Shown here piece by piece: positions 1 to 8,223 of a stretch of DNA of 40,679 bases. Position numbers and translations under genes: made by a program. Source of the stretch: Gammaproteobacteria bacterium (lineage in GTDB: Bacteria > Pseudomonadota > Gammaproteobacteria > UBA1113); the NCBI GenBank assembly GCA_021773295.1, contig JAJFKI010000033.1, positions 1 through 40,679 of the forward strand. The letters are read 5' to 3'. Positions within the stretch are counted from its first letter, which is position 1, and each line of letters begins with the position of its first letter. Under the pieces are notes generated by a model, which did no database searches, was not told the DNA's origin, and worked only from the letters and a program-made list of their open reading frames with translations.

Positions 1-141
1 GAGATTTAGGCGAGTTGATTTTTGTTCCCTTGGAACCTTTGAAATGCAGGTAATAGTCGGTCTATTGCCAAATTTCAAAGGTTCCAAGGGGGCAAAAAGC
101 AATAGCATTAATCTCGCATTTTGGAGTGTGGCGGGTATATA
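1..141. repeat. Contig-terminal palindromic repeat, left copy
   Basis: These 141 bases are the exact reverse complement of 40539-40679. The element is itself nearly palindromic. Perfect 19-bp arms (27-45 and 72-90) flank a loop of 26 bases, and the outer parts also pair imperfectly: GAGATTTAGG near the start against TTAATCTC at about 109-116. Its right part (TCTCGCATTTTGGAG) belongs to the repeat family dispersed through the window. A multicopy palindromic repeat that broke the assembly is the simplest explanation. An open reading frame that begins inside it at 44 is a by-product of the repeat. Confidence 0.9.
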
Positions 142-238
142 CCCATTTTACCTCCGTAATTCTACTTATAGTTATTTCAGTTCTCTCATGCCTATAATGC
201 AAAAGACTAACGTTGACATAAACATGAGGAGAAATGAA

Positions 239-916
239 ATGAATGAGTATGATCACGCAAACTTTAAAGGTGTTTATCAGGGAAAGTCCTTGATTGATAG
301 TGCTGAAATTACAGATGTCCCTTGGGAAATTGGCGAAGCGCAACCAGTTGTCTGTGACATTCTTGATAATGCGTCTACTGGTCGATTATTAGATGTTGGC
401 TGTGGACTAGGACGTAATGCTAAAGCAGCTTTTGACCGTGGTTTTGATGTTACTGCTATTGATGTTTCTGCTGCCGCTATTGAAAAAGCACGCCAACTTC
501 ACGCGGATGCTAGTATTTTATTTCAAGAAGGTGATGCCTGCAAAACAGGGCTTACACCGGGATTTAATATCATTTTAGACTCTGCAACATACCATGCAAT
601 ACCCGCAGTAAAGCGTGTTGACTATTTAAAGGAAATGCATCGACTAGCTACGATAGATACAGTATTTCACTTAATTACATTCGCGCCGTCAGTCGTTGGA
701 ATGCCAAAACCACTCGCCAATGAGTTATCAGACATTGCTAGCACACTTGAATTAAGCGGCTGGGAAATAATACTAGCTGAGCGAACGGAGTATAAGGGTA
801 ATGCTGCAGCAATTGAAGATTTTAAAAAGAAAAAAGGATTAAAAATCATGCTAGATGATATGGGTAGGACTAAACTACCGGCGTGGCATTTAGTGTTAAA
901 GACCACCGCCTTATAG
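239..916 (+). CDS. Class I SAM-dependent methyltransferase
   Basis: A protein of about 225 residues with a Rossmann-type methyltransferase fold. Motif I is LLDVGCGLGRNAKAAFDRG near residue 50, followed by the acidic end of beta-2 (VTAIDVS) and a post-motif GDA. The family resembles TehB/Methyltransf_25 small-molecule methyltransferases, but the substrate cannot be read from the sequence. I chose ATG 239 because AGGAGA lies 6 bases upstream. The longer frame from 44 starts inside the terminal repeat and adds unconserved-looking sequence. It is the first gene of a tightly packed plus-strand cluster, and the exporter begins almost directly after its stop. A tailoring step on the cluster product is inferred. 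Confidence 0.85.
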   Translation: MNEYDHANFKGVYQGKSLIDSAEITDVPWEIGEAQPVVCDILDNASTGRLLDVGCGLGRNAKAAFDRGFDVTAIDVSAAAIEKARQLHADASILFQEGDACKTGLTPGFNIILDSATYHAIPAVKRVDYLKEMHRLATIDTVFHLITFAPSVVGMPKPLANELSDIASTLELSGWEIILAERTEYKGNAAAIEDFKKKKGLKIMLDDMGRTKLPAWHLVLKTTAL

Positions 917-935
917 CATGAAAAGGATGAATAAC

Positions 936-2393
936 ATGTTGCAAAAGTATATCCCCTTTGTTGGCTTATGCCTTGGCTTTTTTATCGTGATGATGGACGC
1001 AACAACGGTGCCATTAACTTACACCACGTTGATGAATGTGTTTCATGTTGGTCCGGCCACGGTAGCGTGGGTCAATAATAGCTATCTTATTACTTTTGCA
1101 GCATGTCTTTTGTTAGGGGGTAAGCTAGGCGATACGACCAACCGAAAATTTATAGTGTTAATTGCGTACTTTATTTTAAGCATAGGTGCTGCTATTAGTG
1201 GTGCCGGACAATCCTTTGCTACTGTCGTGTTTGGTCGGGTGTTGATGGGGATAGGCGCCGGTCTATTTACACCGCAAAGTATGGCTTATATTTCTATTCT
1301 TTTTGCCAAAGGTGGGCGAGGCACAGCTCTTGGTATTTGGGGTGCGGTTGCGGGTATTGCTTGCTCTACCGGGCCGGTGATTACTCAAATTTTTTTGGCA
1401 GCGGGAAATTGGCGTTGGGTGATGTGGGTTAATATTCCTGTTGCACTGGTTTGCTTTTTAATAGCTGCTAAGAGTTTGCCGAATGAAAATAGTCGGGCGT
1501 TTAAATTAAAAGACACGCTAATGATTAGTTTATATGGCTTGTGCGTTGCTGCAGCAATCATTGGTATTCAGTTCATGAGCGAGTCTGGTGCAATGATGAT
1601 AGTTGGTATAGCAACTTTTTTCATTGGTATGCTTGCAGCGCTTAGTATGATGAAAAATGATTTAAAGAAAAAACATGGACACATATTATCACCAACATTA
1701 TGGCAAGATCGAGAATTTTTAAGATTCAGCTTAATTTCAGGCTTACTAGGTGCGGGGTTAACGGCTTTCTACTTTCCACTCGTCTTTTTATTAAGTGTGC
1801 GCATGGCATTTGGACCTATTGCGATAAGTTCAGTAATGGTTACGGTTGCATTGTCAAATATGCTAGTAGGACCGATTGCCGGTAACCTTTCAGATAAATT
1901 ACAGCCTGAGAAAATTGTACGGCTGGGTTTGATTTTATTTTCTGCTGCTAACGCTGCGCTTGGTTTAATTGGCATTTTAGTGCCTGGTGGTAGGGTTGCG
2001 CTGGTAGCACTTTGTCTTGCAATGATAGCTGCTGGCTCAGGTACAGGTCTTGCTTTTGCGCCCCTTGCTAACTTAGCCTTAGGTCGCGCTAGGGTCGCTA
2101 ATGTTGGGCAGGCGATGGCGTTTTTCAATGCTGCTCGCCAAGTATTTAGTGCCTTGGGTGGTGTCATTATCGCATTTTTATTTTCCGTGGTTGTGCGCTT
2201 ACAGTTAGGGCGCTATTTCCAAGTGACTCTTACCAGTTTACGTGAATCACCACAACTGACAGCCATTGCTGCATTGGCATGCTTTTTATTAATTGCGTTT
2301 AGTTTGGCAGTGGCAGCCTATCTTTCTCGTAGTGAAAAAGAACTTGTCACTGAGTTTGATGAAAAAGCTTATAAGGAGGGGTTGAAAACATGA
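936..2393 (+). CDS. MFS transporter, DHA2 (EmrB/QacA-like) drug exporter
   Basis: An integral inner-membrane protein of about 485 residues with roughly 14 hydrophobic segments, the usual size for DHA2 proton antiporters. Motif A (LGGKLGDTTNRK) sits after the second helix. The antiporter motif C region (GAVAGIACSTGPVITQIFL, then NWRWVMWVNIP) lies near residues 145-175. ATG 936 has AAAGG about 9 bases upstream; ATG 918 and 927 in the same frame are alternatives. It overlaps the following SDR by 4 bases (ATGA). Its place second in a biosynthetic-looking operon suggests export of the product or self-protection. That role is inferred. Confidence 0.87.
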   Translation: MLQKYIPFVGLCLGFFIVMMDATTVPLTYTTLMNVFHVGPATVAWVNNSYLITFAACLLLGGKLGDTTNRKFIVLIAYFILSIGAAISGAGQSFATVVFGRVLMGIGAGLFTPQSMAYISILFAKGGRGTALGIWGAVAGIACSTGPVITQIFLAAGNWRWVMWVNIPVALVCFLIAAKSLPNENSRAFKLKDTLMISLYGLCVAAAIIGIQFMSESGAMMIVGIATFFIGMLAALSMMKNDLKKKHGHILSPTLWQDREFLRFSLISGLLGAGLTAFYFPLVFLLSVRMAFGPIAISSVMVTVALSNMLVGPIAGNLSDKLQPEKIVRLGLILFSAANAALGLIGILVPGGRVALVALCLAMIAAGSGTGLAFAPLANLALGRARVANVGQAMAFFNAARQVFSALGGVIIAFLFSVVVRLQLGRYFQVTLTSLRESPQLTAIAALACFLLIAFSLAVAAYLSRSEKELVTEFDEKAYKEGLKT

Positions 2394-3184
2394 ATACATG
2401 GGTTATTAGTGGTTGTTCCAGTGGCCTAGGTCGCTGTTGGATGGACTCCATTATTACAGAGCATCAAGAACGTGTCATTGGCATCACCCGTTCTGCTGAG
2501 GCCGCGGATAAATTAGTGCAGCAATATCAAGATTTGTTTATTCCAATTATTGCTGATGTGCAAGATGCTAAATTACTCAAAGAAAAATTAATAAAAATAG
2601 TGCAACGCGTTGGAACGCCAAACCGGATTGTTACTTCTGCGGGCTATGCACAGTTTGGAACGCTAGAGGATTTATCAAATGAGCAGATACAAGCACAGTT
2701 TAAAACGAATGTTGAGGGTACACTGAATATCATTAAACCTTTGTTACCTTTAATGCGTGAACTTGAGTCATCTCGGATCTTGTTAGTTTCAAGCATGAGT
2801 GGTGTGGCTTGTTGGCCATTACTTGGCGCGTATCAAATTAGTAAACATGCTATTGAAGCGATTTCAGATACACTGTGGCATGAGCTTAAGGGTACTGGCA
2901 TTCAAGTCGGTTGCATAGAGCCGGGACCACATAAAACAGGGTGGGCGACAACTTATGCACGTCGAACAGAGATAGGTCCAGGTTACGATGCCGAGGATCT
3001 GATGAAAAGAGTTTCTTGCGGTTATAAGGTCGAAGAAGCAGCAGCGAGCTTGCCCTTTTTTTGGAAAATGTTCGAAACTCCTGAAATGCCGCGACGTATT
3101 TCAACGTCACGTCAGTTCGTAGAGTTTGCCATAGAGAAAGCACATGAAAAAATTCAAGATTGGAGAGCTGCATATGACGACTAA
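2390..3184 (+). CDS. Short-chain dehydrogenase/reductase (SDR)
   Basis: 264 residues, classical SDR length. The N-terminal cofactor loop is SGCSSGLG (TGxxxGxG type, first residue Ser). The NNAG position reads TSAG near residue 80. The active site is Ser in LVSSMSG (about residue 138) with YQISK (Tyr-x3-Lys, about 152-156), and the PG motif is IEPGP. It should oxidise or reduce a carbonyl/alcohol with NAD(P)(H). A strong AAGGAGG site lies just upstream of ATG 2390. The gene overlaps the exporter before it and the flavoprotein after it, so all three are probably co-translated. Confidence 0.88.
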   Translation: MNTWVISGCSSGLGRCWMDSIITEHQERVIGITRSAEAADKLVQQYQDLFIPIIADVQDAKLLKEKLIKIVQRVGTPNRIVTSAGYAQFGTLEDLSNEQIQAQFKTNVEGTLNIIKPLLPLMRELESSRILLVSSMSGVACWPLLGAYQISKHAIEAISDTLWHELKGTGIQVGCIEPGPHKTGWATTYARRTEIGPGYDAEDLMKRVSCGYKVEEAAASLPFFWKMFETPEMPRRISTSRQFVEFAIEKAHEKIQDWRAAYDD

Positions 3185-4358
3185 CTTATATGATATACAG
3201 GCTTTAAATTTGGATGCTGATATTAAAAAAATATTGGGCATGCATTCAGAGGAAGACAGAGAAACATTTACCAGCGCATTGCAAGATATTTTAAAAACAT
3301 CAAATGTAGTCAATATCCTCGATGAAAATGACACATCAGGTCCTGGTTCTTTGCGGGATGTACTTAGTGTTTGTCAAACCCTTGGCAAAGTAGATGCGTC
3401 TCTTGCTTGGGTCGTTGGCGTTGCTAATACTGCCTGGTCTTTGAAGGGATGTTTTCATTCACTAACCTCTTCGTCCGTGGGGGAAAATAGATTGTTTGCC
3501 TTGGTATTAGGGCGTCCAGGAACGCTGAAAAAGGATGATGCTTCTGGACATTATCGATTATCCGGTGAATGGAAGTATGCTTCTGGTTGGCCGTATGCGA
3601 GTTATTTCTTCTGTCTCGGCGCAGTTGCGGGAACGACTCCACCCGATGTCAGGGTGCTTGCGGTGCCAGCTGAAAAATTAGAATTACACGAAGAATGGAA
3701 AGCCACCGGCTTGCGCGGTACGCAAAGTGTGACGATACGTGCTCACGATGTAGAAATACCTGAAAGCAATATGGAAGATTATGGTCTTATCTTATCCGGT
3801 AAAAATCGAGCGAGTAGCCATGATCTTGGCAGCGATCAATTTGCATCGTACTCACATTTATTCACAGGCGTGCTTATGAATGCTTTGTTGGGTCCTATAC
3901 TCGGCGCCACGGAGGCAGGCTTGGAATATGTGACCGAACTTGCTAAGAAGCGCCCTGTGGGTGGCAGCACTTATCAATTAATGAGTGACTCTGGTGCAAT
4001 GCGAACAGAGATAGGGCGTCTTCATAGTATTTTGGATATTTATAAACGCGCAGCAGAATACAATGCCGATGTCATCGACCAAGCAGCACGTGATGCGGCA
4101 CACACGCTTAACGTGCAAGATCGTGTTGATAATCGCGCTCGAGCAACCATGGTAATGCGTGGCTGCGTCGATATCGTGCAGGACTTAATGTGGATTTACG
4201 GTTCATCAGGGTTAGATAGGGGCTGTCCCCTAGAACGAATTTGGCGCGATGTAAATGTGGGTGCTCGCCATGGTGGTTTCACTAAACTGGTGCCAGAAGA
4301 AGCGGTTGGGTTGGCAAAGCTTGGCCAAGATCCAAAAATATTGACACGAATGTTTTAA
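3174..4358 (+). CDS. Acyl-CoA dehydrogenase-fold flavoprotein
   Basis: 394 residues with the acyl-CoA dehydrogenase fold. The middle-domain signature is SGEWKYASGWPYASYFF (about residues 128-144), followed by WKATGLRGTQSVTIRAHDVEIP, and the C-terminal helical domain ends in GARHGGFTKL. The phrase 'SG.WkyASG' plus 'TGLRGTqS' resembles the type-2, group D flavin monooxygenase branch (HsaA/HpaB-like hydroxylases and pigment-cluster members) more than beta-oxidation dehydrogenases. Hydroxylation or N-oxidation is therefore as likely as desaturation. ATG 3174 has GGAGAG 6 bases upstream, and the start overlaps the SDR by 11 bases. An in-frame start at 3144 lies deeper inside the SDR and is less likely. 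Confidence 0.82.
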   Translation: MTTNLYDIQALNLDADIKKILGMHSEEDRETFTSALQDILKTSNVVNILDENDTSGPGSLRDVLSVCQTLGKVDASLAWVVGVANTAWSLKGCFHSLTSSSVGENRLFALVLGRPGTLKKDDASGHYRLSGEWKYASGWPYASYFFCLGAVAGTTPPDVRVLAVPAEKLELHEEWKATGLRGTQSVTIRAHDVEIPESNMEDYGLILSGKNRASSHDLGSDQFASYSHLFTGVLMNALLGPILGATEAGLEYVTELAKKRPVGGSTYQLMSDSGAMRTEIGRLHSILDIYKRAAEYNADVIDQAARDAAHTLNVQDRVDNRARATMVMRGCVDIVQDLMWIYGSSGLDRGCPLERIWRDVNVGARHGGFTKLVPEEAVGLAKLGQDPKILTRMF

Positions 4359-4371
4359 AAAAGGCGGGCAG

Positions 4372-5430
4372 ATGATCGAGCATAACTTTCAGCGACATTT
4401 AACCGAGGTGATGACATGGCATTTCTCACCAGAAACAGGATCGCCATTTTGGTTGGATATGCGTAGCCACTTGGATTTTAATCCTATTAAGGATATTCAT
4501 ACATTTAAAGATTTATCGTTGTTTCCCGATGTTAGTCTTGCACTTCGCGATGTGGCTATCGAGGATTTACAGCCAAAAGGGCTTGCTAATGCAAGCCTCA
4601 CAGGAATCTTTGAAAGCGGTGGTACGACAGGAAAAGCAAAGCGAGTCATTGCTTATGATGAGTGGCTATCGAAATTAATTACCTGGCGTTTGCAAGGGTT
4701 TAAGCAATTAACTCACAAGCAAGCTAAAAATACGCTAGCAATTATTCCACGGGGCCCACACATCGTTGGCGAGATAAACCAACGTCGTGCTAGGGCGTTA
4801 GGCGGGCAATGCTTTACCGTGGATTTGGATCCGCGTTGGGTGAAAAAGCTGATTCAAGCAGGTGATAGTGAAGGTGTTAAAGCGTATTCTGATCATTTAC
4901 TTGATCAAGCAGAGCCAATCATTGCCACACAATCAATTGCTTATCTAGTAGCAACACCGCCTTTATTAGAAGCGATAGCACGGCGACCTTTTTTGCGTCA
5001 GCATCTTAATCAAACCCTAGATATGATTACCTGGGGAGGAACGCAAATGGATATTGACACGCTAGATTATTTGAAAAGTACTGTGTTTCCAGATGTTACT
5101 ATCACGGCAAGTTATGGCAGCACCATGATTTTATCGGAAACAAAAGCACGGATAAATGAAGATTATCAAGGTGCACCCATTTTTGATAGTTTTGCACCTT
5201 ATGTCTTGCTGGATGTGATTAACCCAGATAGTGGCGTGCCGGTTCCTGACTATAAGCGAGGTCAAGTGGTGATGAATCATTTGAGTCAATACGCATTATT
5301 GCCCAATATTTTAGAGCGTGATACGGCAGTACGGATCCCCTCTCTACTCGGATATCCAGGCGCGGCAGTGAGTCACATTAAACCCGTTGCAAACTTTGAT
5401 GGCCAAGTCGTGATTGAAGGAGTGTATTGA
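4372..5430 (+). CDS. LuxE/PaaK-like ATP-dependent acyl-adenylating enzyme
   Basis: 352 residues of an ANL-type adenylating enzyme. The phosphate-binding loop A3 is ESGGTTGKAKR (about residues 81-91). An A5-like YGST follows near residue 250, and the A7-like region is NPDSGVPVPDYKRGQVVM. It ends soon after that, so the mobile C-terminal subdomain of PaaK or full acyl-CoA synthetases is missing or very short. That length fits LuxE acyl-protein synthetases and GriD-type partners of carboxylate reductases. Its stop overlaps the start of the LuxC-like reductase by one base, which supports a two-component acid reductase. Substrate unknown. Confidence 0.78.
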   Translation: MIEHNFQRHLTEVMTWHFSPETGSPFWLDMRSHLDFNPIKDIHTFKDLSLFPDVSLALRDVAIEDLQPKGLANASLTGIFESGGTTGKAKRVIAYDEWLSKLITWRLQGFKQLTHKQAKNTLAIIPRGPHIVGEINQRRARALGGQCFTVDLDPRWVKKLIQAGDSEGVKAYSDHLLDQAEPIIATQSIAYLVATPPLLEAIARRPFLRQHLNQTLDMITWGGTQMDIDTLDYLKSTVFPDVTITASYGSTMILSETKARINEDYQGAPIFDSFAPYVLLDVINPDSGVPVPDYKRGQVVMNHLSQYALLPNILERDTAVRIPSLLGYPGAAVSHIKPVANFDGQVVIEGVY

Positions 5431-6818
5431 TGGCACAATCCTATGGCAACGAAATAACAACGCCGGCGGCCACACAATTCGTAAGCGCACAGTGTCTTGG
5501 CGCAGAAAATGTTTCTCGTCGCCGTCAAGCCATTTATGATGTTGCTGATCGTATTGTGGGTGAGAGTGTTATAACGCCGCCGATTTATATTGAAGATGTC
5601 ATCACTCAAATGCGTGCTGCACCAGCATTGTCATTATCGCAACGTTATCAACGATTAAAAAAGGCAAGTCAACTGTATAAAAAAGCTAGTTTAGCCGGCT
5701 TGTCACCAGCGATGTATAGTGATCTTGTGATGAAGGTAACAGGACTTTCGCAAACGGTTGTCAGCCAGTCATTAGAGAATATTGCTGATGGCCTTACTCA
5801 TATGCGTGACATCTTGCAAGCTGCAACGCCAGCGGGTGCTGTTTGGATGTCTAGCTCCCCAGCTTTCACTACCGGTTGTAGTCTTTTCTCCAGGCGAGGT
5901 GATGTGGTGTCTGTGATTACAGCAGGCAATGGACCGGGTGTTCATGGGTTGTGGCCACAAGCCATTGCTATGGGGTATCGCACCTTAGTCAGACCTTCCA
6001 CGCGGGAACCTTTTACAGCACAACGTTTGGTTTGTGCATTGACAGAGGCAGGCTTAGAAAATTATGTTGCTTTAATTCCGACGGATTATAAAGGAGCAGA
6101 AACATTAATTGCACGCAGTGATTTTTCTATCGTTTATGGTGGACCAAAGATTGCCGCCCGTTATGGTAATAACCCACGAGTGCTAGTGCAAGGTCCGGGT
6201 CGTTCCAAGATGGTTATTGGGAAAGATGTTTGTCATGATGAAACTGTTGCTGTTGCAGCAGACTCTGTTTTGTCACTCGGCGGTGCCGCTTGTGTTGCCA
6301 CAAGCGCCATCTTAGTAGAAGAGGATGCTAAAGGATTTGCTAAAAGATTGCGGCAAGTCTTGGCTACGCGTTCACAACAAAGAGCACTGCCTTTAGCAAG
6401 AAAGCAAGAAGCTGAGGCTTACGAGAAATTATTGCAACTTGACGATATACCATGGAGGTATGAGCGTAATACCTCAGAGGGTGTCCTCTTAAAGCCACAT
6501 GTAGCATTGGTTGAGAGCGCTGCTTGTCAAAGCGTACAGCGTGAGCTTCCATTTCCATGTGTTACGATTGCTCCTTTTAATGCTCAAGACGGTTGTAAAG
6601 CACTATCTGGCTCACTGGTTGTGACGGTATTATCACGCCAGAAAAAATTGATTAATAAAGTGATGGAAGATGCTACTATTGCCAATGTCTATGTCGGTAG
6701 CATTCCCACCACATGGATGGATTATCGGGTTCCCCACGATGGCTATTTAGCAGACTTTTTAATGTGCAATCGAGGGGTAAAGATTGAAACTGGTTTTTTT
6801 TATGGTGATGATTTTTAA
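5430..6818 (+). CDS. LuxC-like acyl reductase (aldehyde dehydrogenase superfamily)
   Basis: 462 residues, close to LuxC length. It has an NAD(P)-binding region (VVSVITAGNGPGVHGLWPQA, then LVRPSTREPF) and a likely nucleophile Cys near residue 288 in SLGGAACVATSAI. LuxC proteins take an activated acyl group on a Cys and reduce it with NADPH to an aldehyde. GriC of the Streptomyces grixazone cluster does the same for an aromatic acid with the ATP-dependent partner GriD. Translational coupling to the adenylating gene (TGATG) argues that the pair acts together. ATG 5430 is preceded by AAGGAG. Whether the substrate is aromatic or aliphatic cannot be told. Confidence 0.8.
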   Translation: MAQSYGNEITTPAATQFVSAQCLGAENVSRRRQAIYDVADRIVGESVITPPIYIEDVITQMRAAPALSLSQRYQRLKKASQLYKKASLAGLSPAMYSDLVMKVTGLSQTVVSQSLENIADGLTHMRDILQAATPAGAVWMSSSPAFTTGCSLFSRRGDVVSVITAGNGPGVHGLWPQAIAMGYRTLVRPSTREPFTAQRLVCALTEAGLENYVALIPTDYKGAETLIARSDFSIVYGGPKIAARYGNNPRVLVQGPGRSKMVIGKDVCHDETVAVAADSVLSLGGAACVATSAILVEEDAKGFAKRLRQVLATRSQQRALPLARKQEAEAYEKLLQLDDIPWRYERNTSEGVLLKPHVALVESAACQSVQRELPFPCVTIAPFNAQDGCKALSGSLVVTVLSRQKKLINKVMEDATIANVYVGSIPTTWMDYRVPHDGYLADFLMCNRGVKIETGFFYGDDF

Positions 6819-6828
6819 GGAGCATTTA

Positions 6829-7200
6829 ATGACAATATCAACGAAACCAAACTTGCAGCTTATTTATGTGTCTGATCTTGAGCGCTCAACAGCGTTCTAT
6901 GAGACGCTGTTCGATACTAAACCCGTGTTTACCAGTCCTCGCTACGTAGCATTTGATGCTGGTGGTGAAGCACTCTTCTCCCTATGGACGGGTGGAGTAG
7001 TTCCTGATGTAGCTGTGCCGCGATTTTCTGAAGTTGGTATTATGTTGTCGTCTAACGATGAGGTTGATAGCCTCTATGAGAAATGGCAACAAATCCCAGA
7101 CATTAATATTGTGCAGGAGCCAACAACAGAAATCTTTGGTCGCTTTTTCCTTGTTCAAGATCCCGATGGCCACATTATACGAGTGTGCCCCTTAGATTAA
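6829..7200 (+). CDS. VOC family (glyoxalase/bleomycin-resistance fold) protein
   Basis: 123 residues, the usual size of a one-module vicinal-oxygen-chelate protein. The opening LIYVSDLERSTAFYETLF and the closing FGRFFLVQDPDGHIIRVC are family hallmarks. ATG 6829 follows an AAGGAG that overlaps the reductase stop. As last gene of the cluster it may be a self-resistance (sequestration) protein or a tailoring enzyme. The N-terminal His of metal-dependent members is replaced (LIYVSD), which slightly favours a binding role. Function is inferred from family and position only. Confidence 0.8.
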   Translation: MTISTKPNLQLIYVSDLERSTAFYETLFDTKPVFTSPRYVAFDAGGEALFSLWTGGVVPDVAVPRFSEVGIMLSSNDEVDSLYEKWQQIPDINIVQEPTTEIFGRFFLVQDPDGHIIRVCPLD

Positions 7201-7223
7201 GAGAATAAGTGCTTATTGTAATT

Positions 7224-7243
7224 GGGCGGTCTATGAACCGCCC
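7224..7243 (+). terminator. Hairpin after the biosynthetic cluster
   Basis: GGGCGGT and ACCGCCC pair around a 6-base loop, 23 bases after the VOC stop, followed only by TTAAAT. The same stem with a fully palindromic centre occurs between dnaK and dnaJ at 25593-25612, so this is a repeated hairpin that may serve as a terminator. No long U-run follows. Confidence 0.55.
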
Positions 7244-7263
7244 TTAAATCTCGCATTTCATAT

Positions 7264-8031
7264 TCAGCCAATAAAAAACTTGTATGTCATATTAATGTCA
7301 AAGTCATTATAGAAACCTTTGCAATGAATATTGTAAGGAACTTGTATCACCGCGGTTGAGCAATGATTCTTTTTTGCTAAATTCAATCGGGCTGTTTTTA
7401 AAAGCTGAATAACTTTGCTTTGGTTGGTTTTATCAATGAAGCTAACATTATACAAGCCTGCACATCTGTCCTTTATTAGCAGACTACCGCAACCAACGGG
7501 TTGCTGTTTATAAAAGACGACTGAATGCATTAGGCTTTTGTCAGTATCAAATAATTCATTGTAACGCTCAAAGATTTTTCTACCAATGTGGTTTTTATAG
7601 TTATTGTATTCTAAGAAAGGATAAATCCAATACGTGAGTTGCTTTGGATCAGTTAAATGGACGACAAGATAGTCCTCATCTTCAGTATTATTAATTTGAT
7701 AGTGGGTTAAATCATAGCTTAAGCCCATGAAAGTTACGCTGGGTTTGTAATGGTGTTTCATTAATCTCTGAGGTAAATCGGTAGGCATTGTTAAATCATT
7801 ATACCACCAGCTGTGGCGCTTATTTTCTTTTTTGTAGCGAGATTTTAGATCGATAATGATAGTGTCAATATCTGTTTCGCAGACGTTTGTATTGATGATG
7901 GAATTAAAATAGGGATCGGGGATATTGGACATCACACATTTAAAATTACCCGTGTTGATCGTATTTTTAGAGATTGTTTCAAAGAAGTACTCAAAGTTTC
8001 TTTGAATGTTTTGGCATTTTTCTATATCCAT
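7264..8031 (-). CDS. Putative GNAT-family N-acetyltransferase
   Basis: 255 residues. The N-terminal part has a pattern also seen in two-part GNAT proteins (MSNIPDPYFNSIINT, then HSWWYNDLTMPTDLPQRL). The C-terminal half has SVVFYKQQPVGCGSLL, GLYNVSFID and a final helix/strand pair, consistent with the GNAT beta4-beta5 region. The acetyl-CoA loop (Q/RxxGxG/A) is not convincing, which lowers confidence. It is convergent with the upstream cluster and not part of it. Codon use is AT-rich. ATG 8031 is the first start of the frame and upstream sequence is AT-rich. Confidence 0.55.
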   Translation of the reverse strand: MDIEKCQNIQRNFEYFFETISKNTINTGNFKCVMSNIPDPYFNSIINTNVCETDIDTIIIDLKSRYKKENKRHSWWYNDLTMPTDLPQRLMKHHYKPSVTFMGLSYDLTHYQINNTEDEDYLVVHLTDPKQLTYWIYPFLEYNNYKNHIGRKIFERYNELFDTDKSLMHSVVFYKQQPVGCGSLLIKDRCAGLYNVSFIDKTNQSKVIQLLKTARLNLAKKNHCSTAVIQVPYNIHCKGFYNDFDINMTYKFFIG

Positions 8032-8039
8032 GTTCGCCT

Positions 8040-8223
8040 ATTCATAATGTTATTTTTCATGACTGATAAGTTAATTATACGCACCATAAATTTAAATGTC
8101 AGCGCTTTATTACATAGGTAAATTTTCGGAGTAGCTTATGTATTGTAAGTGATGCTTAAGGGGGGCTCAATACAGCACTTTTTACCGTGCTGCAAAAAAG
8201 AAAGTATATTATAGCCGAGTAAT
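8040..8223. other. Intergenic region between GNAT gene and ssrA
   Basis: No gene seen. It contains a hairpin CAGCAC-N8-GTGCTG at 8173-8192. On the minus strand this lies downstream of the tmRNA gene and may help end its transcript, although no U-run follows it on that strand. Confidence 0.5.

Noticed and set aside
44..238. Longer N-terminus for the first methyltransferase
   Set aside because: This part starts inside the terminal repeat, and ATG 239 has a better ribosome-binding site and fits the family length.
239..7200. Bioluminescence (lux) operon
   Set aside because: LuxC- and LuxE-like genes are present but luxA/luxB and luxD are absent.
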